A stretch of 64,000 bases of DNA from Oscillospiraceae bacterium (GTDB lineage: Bacteria; Bacillota; Clostridia; Oscillospirales; CAG-382), in contig SVRD01000003.1 of the NCBI GenBank assembly GCA_015064955.1, positions 62,001 to 126,000 on the forward strand, given 5' to 3'. Shown in pieces: positions 46,801-55,855 of the stretch. Numbering within the stretch: position 1 is the stretch's first letter; each line of letters opens with the position of its first letter. Under the pieces are notes generated by a model that saw nothing but the letters and a program-made list of their open reading frames with translations, was not told the DNA's origin and made no database searches. A program made the position numbers and the translations under genes.

Positions 46801-48451
46801 CAACACCGGTATGCACGATGATATCGATGTTATTATTTATACCCAAACGGAAGTTTGCGGAGTTTACAGACTGTCCTTCAAAGCTGAGCGAAATGCTACC
46901 GAGGGTTGCATTACCGTAAACATTGATTTCGAGACGGTCTGTTTCTGCGTTGTATTTTTTAACCGCAGTTGTACCGTCTTTCAACTCGAACATCGAGCCC
47001 GAGCCCTCCTTACCTACAAAGGAAACGGTAGCAGTCTCCGAAGCAGACAAATAAACACCTGCATGAACCATCAAGGTTGCGCCGGCTTCAATTCTTTCTT
47101 CTACTTCAATATTTTGCACGTAGTACTGGCCGAACGGGAAAAGTTTTCTGTTTGAATACAAAGTTACAAGAGAAGAAGTTACTGTACCGCCGCGATAGTC
47201 ATTAATCTGCATTTTTTCGTATACCGTAGAGCCGGAATTAGCATTAACTTCGCCTGCACCACTTATGATACCCCATGCATAAAGAGTTGCGCCGTTATTA
47301 ACATTTATAATAGCGCCGTCTTCCATAGCTATGTGGCCGTATTTGCCGTAAATTGCACCGCCATAGTTTATAGAAGTGCTACCGGAAGAAACATGGTGTT
47401 TAGCAGCCAATTCCAATGTTCCGTTAATTTCCAATTTGGCACCATTTGCCAACTTAAGAGTACGGTACGGTGTGGGGACAGTCCATTTCGCGCCGTTAGC
47501 AGCTAATTCGGGATCAGGTCCGTAGCTGGTAAAAGCCTCGTCAAAAGGAATCAAAACAGAAACATCGGAAGGAATAGTATAGGTACCTTCGGGTAAAGTT
47601 GCGTTTTTCAAAAGAGTAACCTTTTTATCCCCGTTTTGCGCTGCAGTGCAAGCAGCATTCAAATCGGTGTGAACCTTTCCACCTGCAAGCCAATAACCCT
47701 GCTCGTCATCCGGTACAAAGAGAGCGGAAACGATAATGTCGTTTGTGGTTTGAAGGTGGAAGGTAGCAGTGGTAGAAAGCACGTTTTCATTGGAATCGCC
47801 CCAACCAACAAATACATAACCGCTTGCAGGAGTAGCTGCCAATTGAACACCGGTAGCATAGTCGGCCTCAATCGAAGTTGCAGTTGATACAACACTGCCA
47901 TTCGCCTTGATTGTACCGCCTTCCGCAGCAACCACGGTAATCTTTTTTGTACTGGTATCCAAAGCTTCAAAATTACTCAATACAATCGATGCTTCAGCTC
48001 CGGAGTTATCAGTACCGCTTGCCGGGCTGGTAATGACAATAGTGATCGATGCGCCGGGTGCCAAAGACTTTGAATAGCTGCCCGAAGGCATCGATGTTTT
48101 TGTTACGCCGTCAATCGTAAGTGTACCAAGACCGGAAGCTGCATAATCGAATTCCAGCATCAAGGTTTCGTCTGCTGTATTGTTCTTGATAGTAATCGTG
48201 TGAGAGTTTGCGGTGTAACTATATTTTCCGAACGAACAACTCGCAGTGGCTTTTGTTGTTACTGTTATAGTGCCACCGCTATTATTACCTGAACCCTGGC
48301 CGCTGACGCCGTCAGACGTAATGGCAATCTTACCGTCGAGCACTGTTGTATTCAACATTTCGACAGCAAATACACTTGTCGGTAACACCGAAAGCATCAT
48401 AACGATAACTAACAGAAAGATAAAGAATCGTTTTTCAGCATTAATTTTCAT
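43346..48451 (-). CDS. Giant secreted surface protein with InlB-type repeats, CxxC-repeat block and C-terminal wall-binding-like repeats
   Basis: 1701 aa; signal peptide; GWGDSN / FLGWSTDPN InlB_B-like units; four 46-aa HTEGEVVVEN...YCxxCxEELSRxTxTV repeats; terminal YYYINGVKQSGLGVVE..YVRSNG..ATGKYWPTTRNDLLDRGEYDWGTDGKYYP repeats. Confidence 0.85.
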   Translation of the reverse strand: MKINAEKRFFIFLLVIVMMLSVLPTSVFAVEMLNTTVLDGKIAITSDGVSGQGSGNNSGGTITVTTKATASCSFGKYSYTANSHTITIKNNTADETLMLEFDYAASGLGTLTIDGVTKTSMPSGSYSKSLAPGASITIVITSPASGTDNSGAEASIVLSNFEALDTSTKKITVVAAEGGTIKANGSVVSTATSIEADYATGVQLAATPASGYVFVGWGDSNENVLSTTATFHLQTTNDIIVSALFVPDDEQGYWLAGGKVHTDLNAACTAAQNGDKKVTLLKNATLPEGTYTIPSDVSVLIPFDEAFTSYGPDPELAANGAKWTVPTPYRTLKLANGAKLEINGTLELAAKHHVSSGSTSINYGGAIYGKYGHIAMEDGAIINVNNGATLYAWGIISGAGEVNANSGSTVYEKMQINDYRGGTVTSSLVTLYSNRKLFPFGQYYVQNIEVEERIEAGATLMVHAGVYLSASETATVSFVGKEGSGSMFELKDGTTAVKKYNAETDRLEINVYGNATLGSISLSFEGQSVNSANFRLGINNNIDIIVHTGVVTISQAMVLQSGATVTVGRDATVYNTTELFIMDDEDWGTYAKGVLLMPVKYTYANGTTVKRTSVTDAILDINGNFINNGQLYTSGSQSVISSEKTGVYALLSPAKSGETLNQLDHNSFSYGMTSDWVEISCTAADLVHGDGTALRAEGAQYDAYIYDSFLDKWVQKNIYNEGAGYTATLYYNPNCNGNDVTTHLVDYFDNALSFMGSGNTAMAPYSFALAENSFTRPNGYKFLGWSTDPNATTAEWHPGDYVTISADTIIYAVWEKPKFSISWDVEGTVSTTPDVVAGTVPQYSGDEPVKNSDDNYHYIFAGWATDKNGPVLPTLPEVTGNATYYAVFTPVKHSYSETSPHTCSCGKTASCTDSDADEDCVCDLGCGKIFHTEGEVVVENNKAPDCVNAGSYDKVVYCTECKEELSRETITVNATGHTEGEVVVENKVDPDCVNAGSYDNVVYCAVCGEELSRETITVNATGHTPGAAADCEHAQTCTVCGEVLNAALGHTEGEVVVENNVAPDCVNAGSYDNVVYCTVCGEELSRDTVTVDALGHTEGEVVVENNVDPDCENAGSYDNVVYCTVCNEELSRETITVDALGHDYEISGYVNNGDDHTVNYVCKSNASHKMSVNEPHDYNNAAYTCACGDVKTFTLSVNILVDGVTYELTVPYGANLLDVLTKAEADDIIPAIGNKYRYNNETFNGEKVVTGYSYFDEETGKWVVDIYDMTMPAKDFHIYQDAEDIGWQYLEAGTKYAGEESYLYGWNYIEEDYDNVVDGAWYYFDNEGYRAEGITRVPYPEKEINGITYTYNADDYAYWESHKDTSSYTDAETAMFVFDENGKFQHSETGIIDHNGTNRYAVNGMIPWHVGMVEIDGDYYYFKGDKNGGGNYMCTGNVYATRNTTSFEIVNGRIYTFGVDGKLCKYDGIVNIDGTLYYYDNCRLASGEGLIYIDGDYYYVHGTGKLAVNEKCYVEDVKDFNIVPDAYEFDENGKMVRPIDPDEYNGLIKIDRDWYYYINGVKQSGLGVVEFTDENGDIFYVYVRSNGQLATGKYWPTTRNDLLDRGEYDWGTDGKYYPTPEAEVLDGIVEIDGEYYYYINGVKQSGLGVVELTDENGATFYIYVRSNGKLATGKYWPTTRNDLLDRGEYDWGTDGKYYPAN
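45029..45661 (-). repeat. Tandem 138-bp (46-aa) CxxC repeats, four copies plus one degenerate 27-aa unit
   Basis: Repeated HTEGEVVVENNxxPDCVNAGSYDNVVYCTVCGEELSRETITVNATG. Confidence 0.9.
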
Positions 48452-48492
48452 AAATATTTCCTCCTGAAATATTTTTCGGAATATAATCCGGA

Positions 48493-49167
48493 TTAATTTC
48501 GGTGAATATCACCGTGGGGTTTGCGAGAAAGCATATAATATATGGCAGTTCCTACAATTATTGCGACGAGCGACCATATATGTGATATGTGAAAAGGTCC
48601 GACGATAGTATGGAATGATTCACGGAAGAATTCCACTATAAAACGGAAGACTCCGTATGAAATCATATATATCAGATATATCTTTCCGTTATGTTTTGAT
48701 TTTTTGATATGAGTTCGCAAAACAAAGTACAAAACGATATAAAAGATGAGCTCTGCTTCACGAGTCGGCCAGCGCAAACCTTCTGTGCCCGGTATAACAT
48801 TACCGAGACAACAGCCGGCGGTTATGCAGTTAACACGGGCACACAAAAGAGTAAACACTGTGCATACTGTGAAGACATCAAACACATCGGAGACTTTGCG
48901 TTTAAAAAGCTTTGCGCACAAGTAATAGATTACGGGCAGGAAGAAGACCGCGCCGTATAGGCTCATTCCTCCTCCTTCGCCTGATTCCAAAAAAGCAAAT
49001 ACTTTTACGCATACAACGCCAACTACTGTGTGCAGGACTGACAAAACAAGTGCCATCCATTCTTTTATACGAAGTTGTTTTTTGAACTGACTTATCCAAA
49101 AATATCCAAAAGCAGTTGCAACCGCAAGGAGAATATACAAAACATTTTGAACTATCCAGTATCCCAT
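48493..49167 (-). CDS. Prolipoprotein diacylglyceryl transferase (Lgt)-like membrane protein
   Basis: 224 aa; multi-TM; RVNCITAGCCLGN, GLRWPTREAE, SYGVFRFIVEFFRE, ISHIWSL. Confidence 0.75.
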   Translation of the reverse strand: MGYWIVQNVLYILLAVATAFGYFWISQFKKQLRIKEWMALVLSVLHTVVGVVCVKVFAFLESGEGGGMSLYGAVFFLPVIYYLCAKLFKRKVSDVFDVFTVCTVFTLLCARVNCITAGCCLGNVIPGTEGLRWPTREAELIFYIVLYFVLRTHIKKSKHNGKIYLIYMISYGVFRFIVEFFRESFHTIVGPFHISHIWSLVAIIVGTAIYYMLSRKPHGDIHRN

Positions 49168-49192
49168 ATTCTCATCTCCTTTTGATTAGAAA

Positions 49193-50040
49193 TTAAGCCT
49201 CCGGATAATATCTTCCGTCGGTGCCCCAATCGTACGAACCACGGGGAAGAAGGTCGTTACAAGTGGTAGGCCAATATACACCTGTTGCAATAGTTCCGTT
49301 GGAACGGACGTAGATATAGAAGGTCTTTCCCTCATCGTCTGTAAGCTTTACAACGCCGTTGCCCGACTGACGAACGCCGTTAATATAGTAATAAAACCTG
49401 CCGTTTTCTTCGTAGATACCGTTCTTTACATCGGGAACCTCGGGTTCTTCCGGGTCAACTACAGGAGGTATTTCAGGTTCTTCGGGGTCGGGTGTAACTA
49501 CCGCAGGGTAATATCTGCCGTCGGCGCCCCAATCGTAACCACCGCGAGGAAGAAGATCATTACGAACGGTAGGCCAATATATTCCTGTTGCAACAGTTCC
49601 GTTGGAACGGACGTAGATATAATATGTAAAGCCATTTTCGTCAATCAGTTTAACGACGCCACTACCGGATTGACGAACACCGTTGATATAGAAAAGGAGA
49701 ATCCCGTTTTCACTATATACACCGTTCTTGAGCTCGGGAACAACGGGAGTTTCGGGTTCTTCGGGTTCTTCGGGGATATAATATCTACCCTCCTCATTAA
49801 AGGTGTAAGTGCCCTGATTGAGAAGTCCATTTGTGTTGGTGATTATACATGTACCAACTGCAAGCTCACCGTTACTGCGAACGTAGATATAGAAATCAAC
49901 GCCTTTGTCATCGGTAAGCTTAATGATTCCGTTGCCGGACTGAAGAACACCATTGATATAGTAGCGGAGGATGCCGTCATCGCCCTTTATGATACCGTTG
50001 AGAACAGGAAGCTCGGGTTCTTTGGGTGCGGCATAGGGCG
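49193..50040 (-). repeat. C-terminal repeat modules with Pro/Glu linkers (three strong copies, ~101-aa period for the last two)
   Basis: 'g(t/c)gccccaatcg' landmarks at 49221 and 49524 (303 bp apart). Confidence 0.85.
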
Positions 50041-53000
50041 GATCGATCATTCTGCCGTTTTCATCGAAGCTGTGCTTTCCGATAGGCATCAATCCGTTAG
50101 TCTTGGTTACCCAAACGGTTGTGTTCTTATACGCCTTTGCGTCGGCGCCTGAAATGTAGTAATAATATCCGCCCTCATATACAAGGCCGACTGTACTGTC
50201 ACGCAAGCCGTTCTTAATATAGTAGGTATCGCCTTCGAATACGTAGATGCCGGTATAATCAGCTTGGAAAGCACCGTTTTCATCAAAGAGGTGCCATTTC
50301 CAGTCGGGAACACCTCTTGCGGGGACATTTGTAAATCCTGTAACGACATAAGGTATATACTTTTTGGTGGTATACCATTTGCCGTCTACATTGAACCACT
50401 GACCGTGCAACCACTTGCCTGCCCATCTGTAACGGGTACCGTTCGCATCGGTAACAAGGTCGCCGCGAGTGAGAATATTGTTGGTGAAGGTGTATGTATA
50501 TCCTGCGATCTTCTGAACACCATCCACCGCTTTGCCCGTTGCGGGATCAAAGTAGTAGTCTACTAGGCTGCCATCAGCGTCATATCCGGACAACCAACCG
50601 GTTGTTTTTTCACCGAGAACAGCATAATAAAGTCCGCCGTTATATTCGATTGTGCCGGTACAAGTGCCGAGGCAGATACCGTTTTCATCGAAATTATAGA
50701 ACAGGTAAACCGATTCGTCATTCATAGAAGGAATGTACTGAATACCGGTCTGTGCAACATGGTCAACATAGTAACGGTTTACACCGTCCACGTTATGCCA
50801 ACCCTGAAGGAGAGTTTTATCGAGAATAAAGCTATCCTGGAAATCGGCATGAGTATCTGCAAAGTGAGCACCGCTTTCGGTTCCGCCCTCGTAACCGGTC
50901 TTATCGGTAGAATAAGGATAGAGACCGTATTTTTGCTGGTTTACTTCAAGCTTTGCGAATGAATAGAGCGAAGAAGCGCGGAGGTAAATGTCATATGTGA
51001 CAGTACCTGTATTCGCGATAATAAGCTCGTTGCCATCCCATTCGGCATCATCCTTTAAGGACGCCTTGATACCGGTGAGAATGCAAAGCGGGTTAACGTT
51101 ATTTTCGTCGATCGCTTGAGTCTGATCTATCCAGTTACAAACTGCAGTGACCTTGTTATCCTCATCGATGGTAACACTCGTAAGTTCAAAGAAGTCGTTG
51201 ATAACTCTAACCTCAGAAAGATCAAGTGCCACATTTTTATCAAACTGTGCATTTATACGCACTTCGGTCAATACACTTACACGTTCTGCAAGATCAAGTA
51301 GGAAGCCCCAAGCGGAAGCATTTTCAAGGTCTGCTCCGGGAAGCATATATACGATATCCTCGAGCTTCGCGGGGATTTCAATCTGCGACATATCCAATGC
51401 AAAGGTATAGGAGAATTCGACATTCTTTTTGGGATCTTCAACAGTGTAGTTGAGGTTGTTCTTCGAGGAGGCATTTGTCACCTCACGAAGCCAAGCAAGA
51501 GTGCTATTGCCCGCAGTCGCTTTATCAAAATCGAAGATCACTTCGTCTGCTCTGTACAAATTAACGTTTATAGCTGCAATAAGCTGCTGATTAGAAAGCA
51601 ACATTGCACCCGCCATAAAATATCTGTAACCGGCAGCTTCCTCTGCGGTAAATGTGAAGCCGTCGATTGTTCCCGCGTTGCTATGTTCCAACACGATCAT
51701 AAAGTCTTCGGGCTTCACAGCAACATCGTTGCCGTTATAAGTAGTAACGAGAGGAAGTGTAGCGGGAACACCATATACCGCATTCATGCTTTCTTCCTTC
51801 ATTGTAAGTGCATCAGGAATAACAACGTGGAGTTCCTTGCTGCCGGCAATTTCGCCGTTGACGATGAAGTTAACGGTTACGTCGCCGAGTGCGGAAGAAG
51901 TGAACACGCCGTTTTCATCGATAGCACCGACAGATTCATCGGACACTGCCCAATATGCGCCCTCGGGGATAACAGCGGACGAGCCGATATTATTTACGCC
52001 GATTGCGGTGAGATTGATCGAGGTGCCGACGGTGAGGTAGTCATAGTCGGAGTCGATGATCGCGCGGTCAAATTCCTTGGAGGATTTCGCGGTAGAAACT
52101 GCGACAAGAGATGCCGCTACGCTTCTTGCGTATCCGTCGGAGGGGCGGTTGATAACCTTTATCTGATCGCTGCCCTCGGGCTTGGACATATAGGTTGAGG
52201 ATCCGCCGCCGTCGAGGTTGACTGCGTGAACGCAGCCTGCTTCGTACATAATGGTAGCGATTTCCGCCATAGTACCGCCGCAGGAGAAGGGTTCCTGACG
52301 ACCGTCAAGTACCATCATAACGACAGAGCCGTCTGCCTTGATACCGATCGCGGTACGGCTTGCGCGGGTTCCGCTTGCTTTGGGAACGATTGCGCCGTCT
52401 TTAACGAGGGTCGCACCGAACGCGCCGATACCTTCTTGGATTTCGTCCTTGTAGGTTTCGTAATCTTCCTTGGTACCGATCATCGCAGAGCCGTCCTTGA
52501 GGATCGCAAAGAAGCCATCGCCATCGACAGGATGCCATTCAACGCCTTCCATAACAAGAAGTCCGCCGGGTTGACCTGTAGAAGTATTGAAGCCGTCGCC
52601 GTTGGTTGCAACAACGGGAGTGAAGTTTTCAACGTCTGCATGGTTCTTGACCATAGCAGCAACCTGATCTTCGACTCGCTGCATACCCCAGCCCTTAGAG
52701 GCATCGTTGTCCTTATAGTTAGCCATGATGGTTACGTCATCACGGGTAACGTCTACGGTAGCAACGTAATATACCATCTGCTTTCCGTCAGCAGACATAG
52801 CATACTTGATATCCTGAGAGATACCGGGAGCGAGAACCGAAGAGGTGCTCGAGAATACAGAGTAATATCCGTTTGCGGGAAGCTCTTCCTCTTCCTCATC
52901 GTCGGAACCGCCGCCGTTCAAATTGCCGTCTGCATTGATAAAAAGATAGTCGGCAATCGCATAGCAGCATGCTTTACGAAGAGTTGCGTAATCGGAAATA

Positions 53001-53827
53001 CCTCTGTCAGCTTCGAGAACCTGAATGCCAACGTTTTTGCTGTATGCATCGTACAATGCGGTACGCACTTCCTCGTTGGTAACCTTGCCTGCGAAGCGAT
53101 TGTTCAAAAAGTAAGTAGCGCGGTCTGTATCATCGAGCGAAGCAGTGTAATACGATTCCATAATCTCACTGAACTTGCCCTTGCCTGCCGCGTATTCACC
53201 GATGAGATAATAGGCGTCCATATCGCCGTAGAAGTCATCCCAGCCAAATGCATCGTCTGCATTAACACCGAAACAATTCTCACGAATGTGTTTTGCCATT
53301 TCATCGATAGTTCCCGAAGGTACTAACGACTTTTCTACACAATAGAATATCAGGTCGCATACGTCACCTGCCCAGCCCGAAAGGTCATCAGACTGAATCG
53401 CAGCTGCGACGTAGGAAATGTTCATTGTGCCGAACATATGACCGAAGTCGGCAGGGTTGCCATTGGGAAGCACAAAGTTATCGATGACAATATCACGGAG
53501 GTTCATCGCACTTGTGCCGTTTGCAGCATCCTGCTCTTCGACATACGCAGTAAATCCGGTGATTTCCTCACCTGCGAGTGCATTCCAAGTACCCGTCTGA
53601 TATCTTTCGACACCTGTACGGATAAAGTTGAGAACTAATTCGCCCGAATCTTTGCCGGAACTTGCAGAGTATTCATCGGCATAAATTTCAAGCTGCTTTA
53701 GTTGTGCTAAAAAGTCGGGGTAATTTGTCACACTTCCCGCAGCGAATGCAGTCATCGGAACAAGGCCGACGAGCATACACAATGTCAATGCAAGTGTGAT
53801 AAGCTTTACTGTCACGCTTTTCAACAT
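49193..53827 (-). CDS. Giant secreted phosphodiester glycosidase (NAGPA/DUF2233-like) with C-terminal wall-binding-like repeats
   Basis: 1544 aa; signal peptide ..PMTAFAAGS; catalytic-domain motifs NLDGGGSSTYMSKPEGSD..NRPSDGYARSVAASLVAVS; C-terminal YYINGVxQSGxGVVKLTD..FYIYVRSNG repeats. Confidence 0.85.
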   Translation of the reverse strand: MLKSVTVKLITLALTLCMLVGLVPMTAFAAGSVTNYPDFLAQLKQLEIYADEYSASSGKDSGELVLNFIRTGVERYQTGTWNALAGEEITGFTAYVEEQDAANGTSAMNLRDIVIDNFVLPNGNPADFGHMFGTMNISYVAAAIQSDDLSGWAGDVCDLIFYCVEKSLVPSGTIDEMAKHIRENCFGVNADDAFGWDDFYGDMDAYYLIGEYAAGKGKFSEIMESYYTASLDDTDRATYFLNNRFAGKVTNEEVRTALYDAYSKNVGIQVLEADRGISDYATLRKACCYAIADYLFINADGNLNGGGSDDEEEEELPANGYYSVFSSTSSVLAPGISQDIKYAMSADGKQMVYYVATVDVTRDDVTIMANYKDNDASKGWGMQRVEDQVAAMVKNHADVENFTPVVATNGDGFNTSTGQPGGLLVMEGVEWHPVDGDGFFAILKDGSAMIGTKEDYETYKDEIQEGIGAFGATLVKDGAIVPKASGTRASRTAIGIKADGSVVMMVLDGRQEPFSCGGTMAEIATIMYEAGCVHAVNLDGGGSSTYMSKPEGSDQIKVINRPSDGYARSVAASLVAVSTAKSSKEFDRAIIDSDYDYLTVGTSINLTAIGVNNIGSSAVIPEGAYWAVSDESVGAIDENGVFTSSALGDVTVNFIVNGEIAGSKELHVVIPDALTMKEESMNAVYGVPATLPLVTTYNGNDVAVKPEDFMIVLEHSNAGTIDGFTFTAEEAAGYRYFMAGAMLLSNQQLIAAINVNLYRADEVIFDFDKATAGNSTLAWLREVTNASSKNNLNYTVEDPKKNVEFSYTFALDMSQIEIPAKLEDIVYMLPGADLENASAWGFLLDLAERVSVLTEVRINAQFDKNVALDLSEVRVINDFFELTSVTIDEDNKVTAVCNWIDQTQAIDENNVNPLCILTGIKASLKDDAEWDGNELIIANTGTVTYDIYLRASSLYSFAKLEVNQQKYGLYPYSTDKTGYEGGTESGAHFADTHADFQDSFILDKTLLQGWHNVDGVNRYYVDHVAQTGIQYIPSMNDESVYLFYNFDENGICLGTCTGTIEYNGGLYYAVLGEKTTGWLSGYDADGSLVDYYFDPATGKAVDGVQKIAGYTYTFTNNILTRGDLVTDANGTRYRWAGKWLHGQWFNVDGKWYTTKKYIPYVVTGFTNVPARGVPDWKWHLFDENGAFQADYTGIYVFEGDTYYIKNGLRDSTVGLVYEGGYYYYISGADAKAYKNTTVWVTKTNGLMPIGKHSFDENGRMIDPPYAAPKEPELPVLNGIIKGDDGILRYYINGVLQSGNGIIKLTDDKGVDFYIYVRSNGELAVGTCIITNTNGLLNQGTYTFNEEGRYYIPEEPEEPETPVVPELKNGVYSENGILLFYINGVRQSGSGVVKLIDENGFTYYIYVRSNGTVATGIYWPTVRNDLLPRGGYDWGADGRYYPAVVTPDPEEPEIPPVVDPEEPEVPDVKNGIYEENGRFYYYINGVRQSGNGVVKLTDDEGKTFYIYVRSNGTIATGVYWPTTCNDLLPRGSYDWGTDGRYYPEA

Positions 53828-53863
53828 TTGAAATCTCTCCTTACTGTATTGAAATTTTATTAT

Positions 53864-55033
53864 TTATAACAAAATAATAGCGTTATCAAACTGAAGCCGT
53901 GCTTCATCATTATTTACCTTTTTATCGGCAAGCGATTTTTTCAACATCTTGACAGTGTCTATATTCTTGGTTAATTCAACAAGCATTGTGTTTAATTTAT
54001 CTTGTGAATTATCGCAGACCCAGCCGCATTCTGAATCGAGGATCATATCCTGCGACGAAGTAGTGCTCGTGGAAAGGATAGGCAAGCCGAGACTGCGAGC
54101 CTCGTCGATAACCATAGGCGCCGCCTCATGATACGAGGTAAGCAACAGCAAGTCCGCGTTCTTCATAAATCTGTACGGATTGGACTGTTCTCCGTAAAAG
54201 ACAACCGAATCAGTCAAGCCAAGTGTTTTGACGAGTTCCTCAAGCTCGTTCCTTTTCGCGCCGTCGCCGACTATATGAAGCTTTGCCGCGATACCGTTTT
54301 CAATCGCCTTTGCGAACGCTTTTATCGCACGGTCTATTCCCTTTTCGTGTGAAAGGCGGGCAACCGTAAGCAAATTGACGCAGTCGTTTTTGTATTCAAC
54401 AGTCTGTTCGTTTGCAAGACGACGAATCTCTTCGTATCGATGGAAGTTCTTGACCGTTACACATCTCGATTCCATTTCGGGCAATACCGAAAGGAAAGCT
54501 TCCCTGCAGCCGTCCGAGCAAGCCGCGATTTTATCGAAGCGCTTTAACAATTCGTTGTTGTACGAATTATTCGCGCCGCAATTACGGTAATCGCAGTGAA
54601 GAAATGCTATCTTCCGATCAGCTTTTACGCGGTGGATAACGTAATCCTGAACGAATCCGTAGAAGGATTTATCTTTACCGTTATGAAGGAAGGATATCGC
54701 GCAATCGTAATTGTCATCGTGCATTTTTTCACCGAGAAGGAGAAGCTTTAATGTGAATTTTCTCCCAAGCATTCTTGACACAGCGGCAAGAATTGCGCGC
54801 TTGATACCGTCAAGCCCCTTAACTTCACTCTGACTTACGCCGAGGTATCGGAACAGCCCCTTTGTTTCGGTGACCTTCACCGATTTCGGAAGCTTTTCCG
54901 AATAATCGCCTATATTCTTAAACAGGCAAAGCGTTATATCATAATCACCCTCAAGAGACCAAAGCAGGTTGTATAGACTTTTTTGAACTCCGCCGACCTT
55001 AAGGTTGTTATTGACAATAAGTAATTTTTTCAT
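53864..55033 (-). CDS. Glycosyltransferase family 4
   Basis: 389 aa; VNNNLKVGGVQKSLYNLLWSL, LLTVARLSHEKGIDRAIKAFAKA, LHIVGDGAKRNELEELV, VIDEARSLGLPILSTSTTSSQDMI. Confidence 0.9.
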   Translation of the reverse strand: MKKLLIVNNNLKVGGVQKSLYNLLWSLEGDYDITLCLFKNIGDYSEKLPKSVKVTETKGLFRYLGVSQSEVKGLDGIKRAILAAVSRMLGRKFTLKLLLLGEKMHDDNYDCAISFLHNGKDKSFYGFVQDYVIHRVKADRKIAFLHCDYRNCGANNSYNNELLKRFDKIAACSDGCREAFLSVLPEMESRCVTVKNFHRYEEIRRLANEQTVEYKNDCVNLLTVARLSHEKGIDRAIKAFAKAIENGIAAKLHIVGDGAKRNELEELVKTLGLTDSVVFYGEQSNPYRFMKNADLLLLTSYHEAAPMVIDEARSLGLPILSTSTTSSQDMILDSECGWVCDNSQDKLNTMLVELTKNIDTVKMLKKSLADKKVNNDEARLQFDNAIILL

Positions 55034-55833
55034 TTTCGGTCACCGTAGGGAATCATTTTCTTTCCGCCGCGGACACCCGAATATATCAACTTCAAACGGT
55101 CGAAAACTTTAATATCCGTTTCGCGTTTGAAATTAATTCCGAAGTAAAGTGCCATCAAATAGGCAGTTTTGGGAAACAGTGTGCGAACCAACACACCCTT
55201 ATCGTAGAAGTACTTTTCGTTATAACCGACGAACCACGAGGAAGTATCCTTACAGCAGGTTCCGAGGCTGTATTCGTGGGTATATAGCTTTAAGCCGCGA
55301 TCGAGGCAATTTTTTATAAAAATGCTGTCCTCGCCCGCACTGAACTCACATCCTCCGCCGAAGCGTTGGTGGAAGGTGATATTTTGATCGACAAGCTTGT
55401 TTCGTTTTGCCGCGATACGATACGTGCCGAATTTCATTGAGTTCCACAAACGCAAGCGTCCGCGCTTACATCGGCGTTCTTCAAACACCGTGCTGTCTTT
55501 GACCATATCGGCGCCGAAAATAATCACATCGGCATTGTGCAATTCCTCAAACGCCTTGATCACCGATTCAGCCATATCATCGTTATAGCACATATCGTCA
55601 TCGCCGAACACAACAATATCGGCATCAGAAGCAAGCAGAGCGATATTGCGGTTCAAGCCTACCCCGCGGGTTGAAGTTGTAATCATCTTCAGCGTACCGT
55701 ATTCGGTATCGTATTCGCTGATTTTATCATCACTTGCCTGGTTTGCAATCACCGCATCACAGCGAATATTCATTTTCTCTGCGACCGAGTGATCGGTTTG
55801 ATGCATTGTTGCAACCAGAACTTGTAATTTCAT
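55030..55833 (-). CDS. Glycosyltransferase family 2-like (GT-A fold) protein
   Basis: 267 aa; GVGLNRNIALLASDADIVVFGDDDMCYNDDM, FGGGCEFSAGEDSIFIKNCLDRG. Confidence 0.8.
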   Translation of the reverse strand: MKLQVLVATMHQTDHSVAEKMNIRCDAVIANQASDDKISEYDTEYGTLKMITTSTRGVGLNRNIALLASDADIVVFGDDDMCYNDDMAESVIKAFEELHNADVIIFGADMVKDSTVFEERRCKRGRLRLWNSMKFGTYRIAAKRNKLVDQNITFHQRFGGGCEFSAGEDSIFIKNCLDRGLKLYTHEYSLGTCCKDTSSWFVGYNEKYFYDKGVLVRTLFPKTAYLMALYFGINFKRETDIKVFDRLKLIYSGVRGGKKMIPYGDRK

Positions 55834-55855
55834 TCAAGTATCTCCGTCAGTAAAT

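Noticed and set aside
52226-53326. 366-aa plus-strand ORF opposite the phosphodiester glycosidase
   Set aside because: Shadow ORF in a GC-skewed coding region.
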